A stretch of 13,655 bases of DNA from CAG-611 sp964487215 (GCA_964487215.1 CAZAPU010000018.1:1-13655), one strand, 5' to 3'; positions 1 to 6,767 are shown, counted from the stretch's first letter. Made by a program: numbers and translations. Notes: generated by a model from the sequence alone, not told the origin.

Positions 1-826
1 TTTAGAAAGTAATGGTTCATCTTCACAAGCAAGTATATGTGCTGGTTGTATGTCGCTTATGACTGCAGGAGTGCCTATAAAAGCTCCAGTAGCAGGTATA
101 GCAATGGGACTTATTACTGATGGTAAGAATTATACAATTTTAACTGATATTCAAGGTGCTGAAGATCATTTTGGAGATATGGATTTTAAAGTAGCAGGAA
201 CAAAAAATGGTATTTGTGCTTTGCAAATGGATATCAAAATTAAAGGAATAACGAAAGAAATTCTAAAAGAAGCATTAGATCAAGCTAAGAAAGCTAGATT
301 TGAAATATTAGAAAACATGAAAACAGCGATTAGTGAACCAAGAAAAGAAGTATCTAAATATGCACCAAAGATTAAACAAATGAAAATTAGAGAAGATCAA
401 ATTAAAACAGTTATTGGTCGTGGTGGCGATATGATTACTAAAATTATTCAAGATTCTAGCAATGTAGTGTCAGTAAATGATAAAAATGCTATTAAAATTG
501 ATATAGAAGATGATGGAAGAATTAATCTTTATCATCAAGATATGGAAGTAATAAATAAAGCAGTAGAAATGATTGAAAATCTTTTAAAAGAAGTAAAAGA
601 AGGAGAAATATATACTGCAAAAGTAGTAAAAGTAGAAAGTTTTGGTTGCTTCGTAGAAGTATGGCCAGGTTGTGAAGGATTAGTACACATTTCAAAATTA
701 GCTAAAGATCGTGTTGAAAAATGTGAAGATGTGGTTAAAGTTGGGGATGAAATAATTGTTAAGGCAATTGGTACTGATAATAAAGGAAGATTAAACTTTT
801 CAAGAAAAGATGCAATGCAAGAATAG
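1..826 (+). CDS. pnp: Polyribonucleotide nucleotidyltransferase (PNPase), C-terminal part, 5' truncated by window edge
   Basis: This is the last 274 codons (frame begins at base 2) of PNPase, the phosphorolytic 3'-5' exoribonuclease that releases nucleoside diphosphates and takes part in mRNA decay. The fragment opens inside the second RNase PH domain with the ESNGSSS stretch, followed by AGVPIKAPVAGIAMGL and the DHFGDMDFKVAGT catalytic/phosphate-site region (fragment residues about 55-67). A helical linker leads to a KH domain whose GxxG loop reads GRGG (about residues 139-142), then a C-terminal S1 domain (about residues 200-268, with GCFVEVWPGCEGLVHIS). The KH domain carries extra residues around NVVSVNDKN compared with B. 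subtilis PNPase as I remember it. The family is about 700 residues long, so roughly 60% lies outside the window. The TAG stop lies inside the terminator stem. Identification is secure. Confidence 0.97.
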   Translation, partial: LESNGSSSQASICAGCMSLMTAGVPIKAPVAGIAMGLITDGKNYTILTDIQGAEDHFGDMDFKVAGTKNGICALQMDIKIKGITKEILKEALDQAKKARFEILENMKTAISEPRKEVSKYAPKIKQMKIREDQIKTVIGRGGDMITKIIQDSSNVVSVNDKNAIKIDIEDDGRINLYHQDMEVINKAVEMIENLLKEVKEGEIYTAKVVKVESFGCFVEVWPGCEGLVHISKLAKDRVEKCEDVVKVGDEIIVKAIGTDNKGRLNFSRKDAMQE

Positions 827-852
827 ATAAATATATCTATTCTTTTCTTTTT
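821..852 (+). terminator. Intrinsic terminator of pnp
   Basis: A perfect 9-bp inverted repeat, GAATAGATA (821-829) and TATCTATTC (834-842), encloses a 4-base loop and is followed by a T-rich tail (843-852). The left arm contains the pnp stop codon (824-826), so the hairpin is part coding. It separates pnp from the promoter at 861. Confidence 0.85.
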
Positions 853-860
853 AAATTTAA

Positions 861-889
861 ATGACATATAAAAAAAATTATAGTATAAT
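861..889 (+). promoter_or_regulatory. Sigma-A type promoter of the DHH-rplI-dnaB-M23-walJ-rlmH operon
   Basis: The -35 box ATGACA (861-866, 5 of 6 consensus) and the -10 box TATAAT (884-889, exact) are 17 bases apart. The predicted transcript would start near 896, a few bases before the GAGGAA ribosome site (902-907) of the gene at 913. Its place just after the pnp terminator supports it as the head of the operon. Confidence 0.8.
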
Positions 890-912
890 ATATTTACAAG
901 TGAGGAAATAGT

Positions 913-1875
913 ATGGAAATATCAAAATTAAAGAGTATATTAAAAAAGAAAATAATTATTTCTAAAAACATATATATTATTGGACATAATGAGATAGATT
1001 TAGATGCTTTTGGTGCTATTGTAGGAATGTCTTATATAGTAAAAAGATATCTAAAAACACCTACTATTATTATGAATGATAAATATTTAGAATCAGGTGT
1101 AGAAAAAGCAGTTGAGAAAATTAAAGATAAATTAAATATCGTAAAACTTGATGAAATAGAAGCATTTGATGATAGTTTATTAATTATACTTGATACTAAT
1201 AAAAAACATTTACTAGCTTGTAAAGACATATTAGATAAATTTACTTCAATTATAGTAATAGATCATCATGAAACTGATAAAGAAACAATAAAAAATGATA
1301 ATAATTATATTGATAATAATATTTCAAGTACTTGCGAAATAGTAACGGAACTTATTAGAAAGTTCAATGTTAAAATAGATGCTAATACAGCAACACTATT
1401 GTTATCTGGTATTGTACTTGATACAAATAACTTTATTTTAAGAGCAGATAAGAATACATTCTTTCATTCATATTATTTATCAAAATTAGGTGCTTCTCCA
1501 ATAGAAGTACAATATTTGTTAAAACAAGATATAAATAAATTTATTACAAGACAAAAGATGTTAACTGATGTGACTATTATAGATACAAAAATAGCGATTG
1601 CAAAAGGAGTAAAAGGAGAAATATATCGACGAGAAGATTTAGCTAAAATAGCAGAAACTCTACTATTATTTAATAATATTGAAACATCATTTGTAATTGC
1701 AAATTTAAGTAAAGATGAAATAGGTATAAGTGGTAGAACACTTGGAAAAATGCATATTGGTAAATTTATGAGTAAATTAGATGGTGGAGGTAGTTCTAAT
1801 GAAGGTGCTACTAAAATAAAATCTAATAATATTAAAGAAATAGAACAAGAACTAATAAACAATTTAAAAAATTAG
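913..1875 (+). CDS. Stand-alone DHH/DHHA1 phosphoesterase in the gdpP position (GdpP catalytic half / DhhP-NrnA-like)
   Basis: A 320-residue DHH-superfamily phosphoesterase. The metal-binding motifs are all visible: GHNEIDLDA (H25, D29, D31), ILDTNK (D94), the signature IDHHE (D117, H118, H119) and GIVLDTN (D170). A DHHA1 domain follows, with the conserved ISGRTLG stretch and a glycine motif at 291-294. Resemblance to the C-terminal half of GdpP, and its place directly before rplI-dnaB, point to the GdpP lineage, whose members hydrolyse cyclic-di-AMP. However, B. subtilis GdpP is about 650 residues with two membrane helices, a PAS-like domain and a degenerate GGDEF domain; none is present here, and only 87 bases separate this gene from pnp. 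The length matches soluble DhhP/Pde2/NrnA enzymes, which act on linear dinucleotides such as pApA or on nanoRNA. The usual DHHA1 GGGH is GGGS here. Start ATG 913 follows GAGGAA at 902-907. The fold is certain; the substrate (c-di-AMP, pApA or nanoRNA) is unresolved. Confidence 0.88.
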   Translation: MEISKLKSILKKKIIISKNIYIIGHNEIDLDAFGAIVGMSYIVKRYLKTPTIIMNDKYLESGVEKAVEKIKDKLNIVKLDEIEAFDDSLLIILDTNKKHLLACKDILDKFTSIIVIDHHETDKETIKNDNNYIDNNISSTCEIVTELIRKFNVKIDANTATLLLSGIVLDTNNFILRADKNTFFHSYYLSKLGASPIEVQYLLKQDINKFITRQKMLTDVTIIDTKIAIAKGVKGEIYRREDLAKIAETLLLFNNIETSFVIANLSKDEIGISGRTLGKMHIGKFMSKLDGGGSSNEGATKIKSNNIKEIEQELINNLKN

Positions 1876-1886
1876 GAGGGTTAATT

Positions 1887-2327
1887 ATGCAAGTTATTTT
1901 TATTAAAGATTTAAAAGGACAAGGTAAAAAGGGCGAGATAAAAACCGTAAAAGATGGATATGCTGATAATTTTTTAATAAAAAAAGGTTATGCAATAAAG
2001 AAAACAACTGATAATTTAAGTAATTTAGAAAGACAAAAGAAAAAAGATCAAGAATTAGATGAAATAAAAAAAGAAGAAGCAATTAAAATTAAGGAAAAAC
2101 TTGAGAAAGAAAATATAAAATTTTATTTAAAAGCAGGAGAAAAAGATAAAGTATTTGGAAGTATTTCTGCTAAACAAATAAAAGAAGAATTAGATAAAAA
2201 ATATAATATAAATAAAAATCAAATAATATTAGAAAAACCAATTTCAACTTTAGGTTTTTCAATAATAGAAATAAATTTATATAAAGATATTTCTGCAAAA
2301 ATAAAGGTTGAAATTATAAAGAAGTAG
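1887..2327 (+). CDS. rplI: 50S ribosomal protein L9 (bL9)
   Basis: A 146-residue bL9, a 23S rRNA-binding protein of the large subunit near the L1 stalk base. The N-terminal globular domain has the family signature (MQVIFIKDLKGQGKKG, then DGYADNFLIKKGYA at about 23-36, where most bacteria have ARN-L/F-LIPKG). A long lysine/glutamate-rich connecting helix (about 43-77) leads to the C-terminal RNA-binding domain (about 78-146, with GEKDKVFGSIS). Length is normal for the family. The ribosome site AGGAGG (1874-1879) overlaps the stop codon of the upstream phosphoesterase gene, leaving seven bases before ATG 1887, so translation is tightly linked. dnaB follows after 10 bases, the classical rplI-dnaB/dnaC order of Bacillota. 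Confidence 0.97.
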   Translation: MQVIFIKDLKGQGKKGEIKTVKDGYADNFLIKKGYAIKKTTDNLSNLERQKKKDQELDEIKKEEAIKIKEKLEKENIKFYLKAGEKDKVFGSISAKQIKEELDKKYNINKNQIILEKPISTLGFSIIEINLYKDISAKIKVEIIKK

Positions 2328-2337
2328 GTGATTGTAA

Positions 2338-3696
2338 ATGAAAAAAGAGATACCAAATAATATTGAAGCTGAACAATCTGTTTTAGGTTCAATGTTTTTA
2401 TCAAAGTATGCTCTTCAAAAAGCAATTGAAACATTAAATGCACAAAGCTTTTATTTAGATAAAAATGGTAAAATCTTTGATTGTTTAAAAGACTTATTTA
2501 ATAAAAATATTGCAATTGATTTAACTACTGTAACTGATGAGTTAAAAAACAAAAACATATTGCAAGAAATAGGTGGAGTTGAATACTTAACTGATATATT
2601 AGATTCTACTCCAACAGCAGCTAATGTTGATCATTATATTAAAATAGTAGAAGATAAAAGTATTTTAAGAAATTTAATAGATGAAGCTACAGGAATTGTT
2701 ACATTAGGATATTCTAATGATGCTCCAATTAATGAAACATTAGATCAAGCAGAAGCAAAAATCTTAAATGTAATTAAAAATAGGAAATCATCAGAATTTC
2801 AAACAATGCCTGAAGTTTTAACTGTTGTACAAGAAAAGTTAGAAAAATTAGCAGAAAACAAAGGTAAAATTAGTGGTTTATCTTGTGGCTTTTATGATAT
2901 AGATTGTTTAACAAATGGATTTCATGAAAATGAATTAATAATTATAGCTGCTAGACCATCTATGGGAAAAACAGCTTTAGCATTAAATATGGCATCTAAT
3001 ATAGCAATGACTTCAAAGAAATCAATTATTATATTTACTTTAGAAATGAGAGCAGAACAATTAGTAAGTCGTATGATAAGTTCAATTGGACAAATCGAAG
3101 CTAGTAAATTACAAAATGGTAATTTATTAAATGATGATTGGAAAAGAGTAAATGAAGCAATGAGTCAGCTTGGTGAATTAAATATTTATATAGATGATTC
3201 CCCTGGTGTTACAATCGGAGATATAAAAGCAAAAAGTAGAAGAATAGCTAGTTTAGACGGTAATCTTGGTGCCATATTTATTGACTACTTAACATTGATT
3301 AATGGTGGTATTAGTAAATATTCTGGTAATAGACAACAAGAAGTTTCTGAAATTTCTAGATCTTTAAAAACTTTGGCACTAGAATTAAAGATTCCAATTA
3401 TAACATTAGCACAGCTTTCTAGAACACCAGAACTTCGTGAAGATAAAAGACCTATCTTAAGTGATTTAAGAGAATCAGGTTCAATAGAACAAGATGCCGA
3501 TGTTGTAGCATTTATTTACCGTGATGATTATTATAATAAAGAAGCAAAGATGAATAATAATATGAGTAAAACAGAAGTAATAATTAGAAAAAATCGTAAT
3601 GGTCAAACAGGAACAGCAGAATTATTATTTAAAGGAAATACATTGTCATTTTTAAACTATAAAGGGGATAAAAAAGAAGGTGAGGACATTGACTAA
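2338..3696 (+). CDS. dnaB: Replicative DNA helicase DnaB (DnaC in Bacillus nomenclature)
   Basis: A 452-residue hexameric 5'-3' replicative helicase that unwinds DNA at the fork and recruits primase. The N-terminal helical domain begins with PNNIEAEQSVLGSMF (6-20). The RecA-like C-terminal domain starts near GLSCGFYDID (180-189), with Walker A ARPSMGKT (205-212), a Walker B region reading FIDYLTLI, then RQQEVSEISRSLK, the QLSR switch, and the DLRESGSIEQDADVV stretch. Length matches the family and no intein is present. The Walker B region has Thr where B. subtilis and E. coli have Gln (DYLQL). The ribosome site AGGTGA (2326-2331) overlaps the rplI stop. The 3' end overlaps the next gene by 8 bases, indicating coupled translation. 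Confidence 0.97.
   Translation: MKKEIPNNIEAEQSVLGSMFLSKYALQKAIETLNAQSFYLDKNGKIFDCLKDLFNKNIAIDLTTVTDELKNKNILQEIGGVEYLTDILDSTPTAANVDHYIKIVEDKSILRNLIDEATGIVTLGYSNDAPINETLDQAEAKILNVIKNRKSSEFQTMPEVLTVVQEKLEKLAENKGKISGLSCGFYDIDCLTNGFHENELIIIAARPSMGKTALALNMASNIAMTSKKSIIIFTLEMRAEQLVSRMISSIGQIEASKLQNGNLLNDDWKRVNEAMSQLGELNIYIDDSPGVTIGDIKAKSRRIASLDGNLGAIFIDYLTLINGGISKYSGNRQQEVSEISRSLKTLALELKIPIITLAQLSRTPELREDKRPILSDLRESGSIEQDADVVAFIYRDDYYNKEAKMNNNMSKTEVIIRKNRNGQTGTAELLFKGNTLSFLNYKGDKKEGEDID
3677..3685 (+). promoter_or_regulatory. Ribosome binding site that selects the TTG start of the M23 peptidase gene
   Basis: AAGGTGA (3677-3683), overlapped by GAGG (3682-3685), lies five bases before TTG 3689. The alternative upstream GTG at 3680 sits inside this site with no spacer, so it is unlikely to be the start. 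The site is within the dnaB coding sequence. Confidence 0.65.
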
Positions 3697-5185
3697 AACT
3701 AAAACAGTTATATTGTCAATTTTAGCAATATTTATTAGTTTTTTACTAGTATATTTTAATAGTGATACAACTTCATATTATGGAGCTCAACAAGCTTATA
3801 GAGTATATCTTAATGGTAGTTCTATTGCTCTAATAAAAAATAAACAAAAATTAGAACAATACATAGATAATGAACAAGAAGATTTAAAAGAAGAGTATAA
3901 TGTATCAAAAATATATATTCCAGCAGGATTAGAGATAAAACAAGAATTGACATATGATGAAAAATTAGAAACGGCAGAAAAGGTCTATGAAGAAATAAAA
4001 GATGAAGAGCCATTTACAATTGATGGATATGTTATAACAATAAAAGGTGAAACTTCAGCTGGTTATGGTGAAGAATTAAGTGATGATACAGAGGAAATTG
4101 TTCCAAGTGAAATTGAAACAAAAATCTATGTATTAGATAAATCAGTATTTGAAGAAGCAATAAATAATACTGTTTTAGCTTTTATTGATGAAGAAGAATA
4201 TAAAACATATTTAGAAGAAACACAAGTAGTTATTCCTGATTTAGAAGAAGGGGAATACATTGAAAATGTTTATATAAAAGAAAAAATAACTATTAAAAAA
4301 GATCATATACCTGTAGATAAAGAAATATTTAATGATAGTAAATTATTAGCAAGATATTTATTATATGGAACAACTAAAGATCAACAAGCTTATACTGTTC
4401 AAAATGGTGATACAATTGAAAGTATTGCTAATAATAATAAATTAAATGTAAGAGAATTATTAATAATTAATAAAGATTTGTTAAGTGAAAACACATTATT
4501 ATATGAAGGACAAGTATTAACTATCGGTTATATTAATCCAATAATTACAGTAGTAGAAGAAAAACATGAAGTTGCATATCAAACAATAAAATATGGTACC
4601 ACTGTACAAGAAAATTCTAGTATTTATGTTGGTTATAGTAGGGTGTTAAGAGAAGGATCAGATGGACAAAAATTAGTTACTCAAAAAGTAAGATTAGAAA
4701 ATGGTGCTACTACTAATGCTATTGAAGTTAAATCTGTTGTAACTAAAGAAGCAGTAGATAGACTTGTTGAAACAGGAAGTAGATCACAAATTGTTATTGG
4801 TTCTACAGAGTTCTGGGTTTGGCCAACAACTTCAACTTACATATCAGAAGGATATGGTTGGAGAACTTGGGAAGGTGAAGGCCGAATGCATTATGGAGTC
4901 GATATATCATCTAACTGTGGAACACCTATTTATGCCGCAAATGATGGAACAGTAGTAACTGCAGAATATCAATATAGTTTTGGTAATTATGTTGAAATAG
5001 ATCATAACAATGGATTTGTAACTAGATATGCTCATATGACTCAATTCTATGTTAGTGTTGGTCAAGGAGTATCAATGGGGCAATTAATTGGATCTATAGG
5101 TAACACAGGTTATTCATTTGGATGTCACCTTCACTATGAAACAATATACAATGGAGAAAGGGTAAATCCTTTACAATTATATTAA
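3689..5185 (+). CDS. Membrane-anchored LysM-G5-M23 peptidoglycan endopeptidase
   Basis: A 498-residue cell-wall enzyme (TTG start at 3689). An N-terminal hydrophobic helix (about 5-25) is a signal anchor or signal peptide, followed by an acidic, Glu-rich region (about 45-200). A LysM peptidoglycan-binding domain spans about 232-280 (AYTVQNGDTIESIANN). A G5-like beta region spans about 284-363 (EEKHEVAYQTIKYGTT). A C-terminal M23 (LytM-type) zinc peptidase spans about 380-498. All M23 zinc and catalytic positions are present: HYGVD (H401, D405), YAHM (H449) and HLHYE (H480, H482). It should therefore be active against peptide cross-bridges, not a degenerate activator. It overlaps dnaB by 8 bases, and its stop overlaps the walJ start (TAATG), so all three are co-translated. 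Its position before walJ suggests a role in wall homeostasis, but that is inference. Domain calls are firm; substrate specificity is unknown. Confidence 0.92.
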   Translation: MTKTKTVILSILAIFISFLLVYFNSDTTSYYGAQQAYRVYLNGSSIALIKNKQKLEQYIDNEQEDLKEEYNVSKIYIPAGLEIKQELTYDEKLETAEKVYEEIKDEEPFTIDGYVITIKGETSAGYGEELSDDTEEIVPSEIETKIYVLDKSVFEEAINNTVLAFIDEEEYKTYLEETQVVIPDLEEGEYIENVYIKEKITIKKDHIPVDKEIFNDSKLLARYLLYGTTKDQQAYTVQNGDTIESIANNNKLNVRELLIINKDLLSENTLLYEGQVLTIGYINPIITVVEEKHEVAYQTIKYGTTVQENSSIYVGYSRVLREGSDGQKLVTQKVRLENGATTNAIEVKSVVTKEAVDRLVETGSRSQIVIGSTEFWVWPTTSTYISEGYGWRTWEGEGRMHYGVDISSNCGTPIYAANDGTVVTAEYQYSFGNYVEIDHNNGFVTRYAHMTQFYVSVGQGVSMGQLIGSIGNTGYSFGCHLHYETIYNGERVNPLQLY

Positions 5186-5931
5186 TGAAAATAACAATTT
5201 TATCAAGTGGATCAAAGGGTAATTGTACAATAATTCAAACAAATAAAAAAAATATTTTAATTGATGCTGGAATTACTCTAAAAGATTTTGAATCAAGATT
5301 AGATGAAGATAATATCAATATTGATATTATCTTCATTACTCATTCTCATAGTGATCATATAAAAGGACTAAAACAAATATATAAAAAATATAAACCTATC
5401 GTATACACAAGAAATGAAGAAGTAATAAATAAACAATTATGTCCTACAACATATCTTGACGATGTGATTATATTAGATAACTTAGAAATAAAATGTTTTA
5501 ACTTATCTCATGATAGTGCTTGTGTAGGATTTAAAGTAAAAGACAATAAAACAAATAAAGAATTAGTATATATAACTGATACAGGATATATAAATAAAAA
5601 AATACTAGATGAAATAGAAAATAAAGATGTATATATAATTGAAAGTAATCATGATGTAGAAAAACTTAGAAATGGTAAATATCCTTTTATTTTACAACAA
5701 AGAATATTAAGTGATAAAGGGCATTTATCTAACAAAGATTGTTGTAAATATTTATCAAAAATAATAGGTAATAAAACGACTTATATAGTACTTGCCCATC
5801 TTTCCGAAGAAAATAATACTGAAGAAATGGCAATTTCAGAATTACAAAAAATGTTAATAAAAAATGAATTTAATATTAAAAATATTTGTGCTGCAAAGCA
5901 AAAAGAGAAGTTAGAAACAATTGAGGTATAA
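5185..5931 (+). CDS. walJ: WalJ/YycJ family metallo-beta-lactamase-fold hydrolase
   Basis: A 248-residue cytoplasmic MBL-fold protein. The N-terminus (MKITILSSGSKGNC) is typical of YycJ/WalJ, and the metal site HSHSDH (53-58) matches HxHxDH. Further ligand-bearing elements are NLSHDSA and the ITDTGY segment. Length is close to that of B. subtilis WalJ. In B. subtilis walJ closes the walRKHIJ operon and lies between dnaC and rlmH, and family members have been linked to wall/division coordination and to nuclease activity; here it again sits between dnaB and rlmH, which strengthens the call. walR, walK, walH and walI are not in the window. The ATG overlaps the preceding stop by one base. No separate ribosome site is obvious, so translation probably depends on reinitiation from the M23 gene. 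Confidence 0.9.
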   Translation: MKITILSSGSKGNCTIIQTNKKNILIDAGITLKDFESRLDEDNINIDIIFITHSHSDHIKGLKQIYKKYKPIVYTRNEEVINKQLCPTTYLDDVIILDNLEIKCFNLSHDSACVGFKVKDNKTNKELVYITDTGYINKKILDEIENKDVYIIESNHDVEKLRNGKYPFILQQRILSDKGHLSNKDCCKYLSKIIGNKTTYIVLAHLSEENNTEEMAISELQKMLIKNEFNIKNICAAKQKEKLETIEV

Positions 5932-5932
5932 A

Positions 5933-6388
5933 ATGATAAAAATAATATGTTTAGGAAAAATAAAAGAAAAGTATTTTCTTGAAGCAATTAATGAATATCA
6001 AAAAAGATTATCAAAATATACAAAATTAGAAATAATAGAATTAGATGATTACAAAGATAATGATATAAAAGTTTGTTTAAAACAAGAAAAAGAATTGATT
6101 TTAAATCAATTAAAAGAAAAAGATAATTTAATTATATTAGATATTAATGGAAAAGAATTAGATAGTGTAGAATTTTCTAATTTTATTAATAAAGAATTAA
6201 TAAATAATAGTAATTTAACATTTCTAATTGGTTCTTCTAATGGATTAGATGAAGAAATAAAAAAATTAACTTCTAAAAAAATTTCATTTTCTAAATTAAC
6301 TTTTCCACATCAATTATTTAGAATTCTTTTATTAGAACAATTGTATCGAGGATTTAAAATATTAAACAATGAAACATATCATAAATAA
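5933..6388 (+). CDS. rlmH: 23S rRNA pseudouridine-1915 N3-methyltransferase RlmH
   Basis: A 151-residue SPOUT methyltransferase that uses S-adenosylmethionine to methylate pseudouridine 1915 in helix 69 of 23S rRNA. The N-terminus (MIKIICLGKIKEKYF) and the C-terminal trefoil-knot segment (FPHQLFRILLLEQLYRGFKI, then NNETYHK at the end) are diagnostic. The SAM-loop reads FLIGSSNGL, where most RlmH proteins have an IGG-x-GL form, a mild divergence. An in-frame TTG at 5921 would add four residues, but ATG 5933 is better: GAGGT (5923-5927) lies just upstream and the family begins with this methionine. The gene starts one base after the walJ stop, so it ends the operon. Its stop lies in the loop of the terminator hairpin. 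Confidence 0.95.
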   Translation: MIKIICLGKIKEKYFLEAINEYQKRLSKYTKLEIIELDDYKDNDIKVCLKQEKELILNQLKEKDNLIILDINGKELDSVEFSNFINKELINNSNLTFLIGSSNGLDEEIKKLTSKKISFSKLTFPHQLFRILLLEQLYRGFKILNNETYHK

Positions 6389-6406
6389 ATGATATGTTTT
6401 TCATTG
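6367..6406 (+). terminator. Hairpin terminator at the end of the rlmH operon
   Basis: The core stem is ACATATCAT (6374-6382) with ATGATATGT (6389-6397), a six-base loop holding the rlmH TAA, and a T-run to 6401. Pairing continues outward: CAATGA (6367-6372) pairs with TCATTG (6401-6406), leaving a two-T bulge and about 16 bp in all. The left arm is rlmH coding sequence. Termination strength is uncertain because the stem is AT-rich and the T-run is partly inside the extended helix. Confidence 0.65.
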
Positions 6407-6407
6407 T

Positions 6408-6692
6408 AAAAGAATAAAAAGTAATTCACAATACAATTTATTAACAATAGATCCAATATATTATAATGTATATACAACAAAAAGTAATTATACAACAGTT
6501 AATTTACAACATTCATTAATTGAAACAAAAAATTGGTATGACAATGGAACATATTTTATACATAATAATCCTTGGTTTAATCGCGGTGGTCATTATATGG
6601 CGGCTAATAAGAATGTAGGTTTGTTTTATTTCTATGATTATGGTGGTTATAGTAATCACTATGGCACTTCTCGTATGTCATTGGTTAAATAA
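6408..6692 (+). pseudogene. Start-less C-terminal fragment of a large surface/secreted protein
   Basis: One reading frame runs open for 94 codons to TAA 6690-6692 without ATG, GTG or TTG in its first 60 codons; the first ATG (6594) leaves only 31 residues. The peptide is rich in Tyr, Asn, Gly and Trp, with segments NWYDNGTYFIHNN, PWFNRGGHYM, VGLFYFYDYGGY and a final SRMSLVK. From memory this pattern (NPWFxRGG, then GxFYFY, then a closing S-R-x-S/V-L) resembles the C-terminal module of large extracellular or phage-like proteins in gut Firmicutes. The frame begins just after the rlmH terminator hairpin and ends two bases before a strong terminator, so a gene tail plus its terminator seem to have been left behind or inserted here. 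Codons such as CGC and GCG are unlike the neighbouring genes. It could alternatively be a very short gene with a non-standard start; I see no ribosome site to support that. Confidence 0.65.
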
Positions 6693-6693
6693 T

Positions 6694-6720
6694 AACTTCA
6701 ACTTTGGTTGAAGTTTTTTT
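6694..6720 (+). terminator. Strong intrinsic terminator after the surface-protein fragment
   Basis: A perfect 9-bp stem, AACTTCAAC (6694-6702) and GTTGAAGTT (6707-6715), has loop TTTG and is followed by five T (6716-6720). It begins two bases after the fragment's stop codon, as expected for the original terminator of the lost full-length gene. Confidence 0.9.
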
Positions 6721-6731
6721 ATAAATATAAT
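6704..6731 (+). promoter_or_regulatory. Weak candidate promoter for the symporter gene
   Basis: An exact TATAAT (6726-6731) lies 16 bases after TTGGTT (6704-6709). The -35 box is poor and lies within the preceding terminator stem. A start near 6738 would give a leader of about 30 bases to ATG 6768. It is the only reasonable candidate in the gap. Confidence 0.35.
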
Positions 6732-6757
6732 TAATTGATTCTTTCATATATTTTAAT

Positions 6758-6762
6758 GGTGA
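6758..6762 (+). promoter_or_regulatory. Ribosome binding site deciding the symporter start
   Basis: GGTGA (6758-6762) lies five bases before ATG 6768. The upstream in-frame starts TTG 6735 and ATG 6756 have no ribosome site, and TTG 6735 would fall at or before the likely transcript start. Confidence 0.5.
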
Positions 6763-6767
6763 ATAAA

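Noticed and set aside
535..867. Minus-strand frame of 110 codons opposite the pnp 3' end
   Set aside because: Antisense shadow of the KH-S1 region, rich in Ser/Phe/Ile as expected from reverse reading of Lys/Glu-rich codons; no ribosome site. Similar antisense frames over the DHH, rplI, M23, walJ, symporter and ung genes were rejected for the same reason.
4764..4955. A 63-codon frame inside the M23 peptidase gene on the same strand
   Set aside because: It lies wholly within the conserved G5-M23 coding region in another frame, has no ribosome site and no recognisable sequence.
6390..6392. TGA at the head of the surface-protein frame read as Trp, joining it to rlmH or a longer gene
   Set aside because: All Trp codons in the window are TGG, and the sequence before this codon is the rlmH gene in another frame, so read-through would give nothing meaningful.
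6389..6767. Insertion sequence or phage attachment site as the cause of the fragment
   Set aside because: No transposase remnant, terminal inverted repeats, target duplication or tRNA is visible in the interval.
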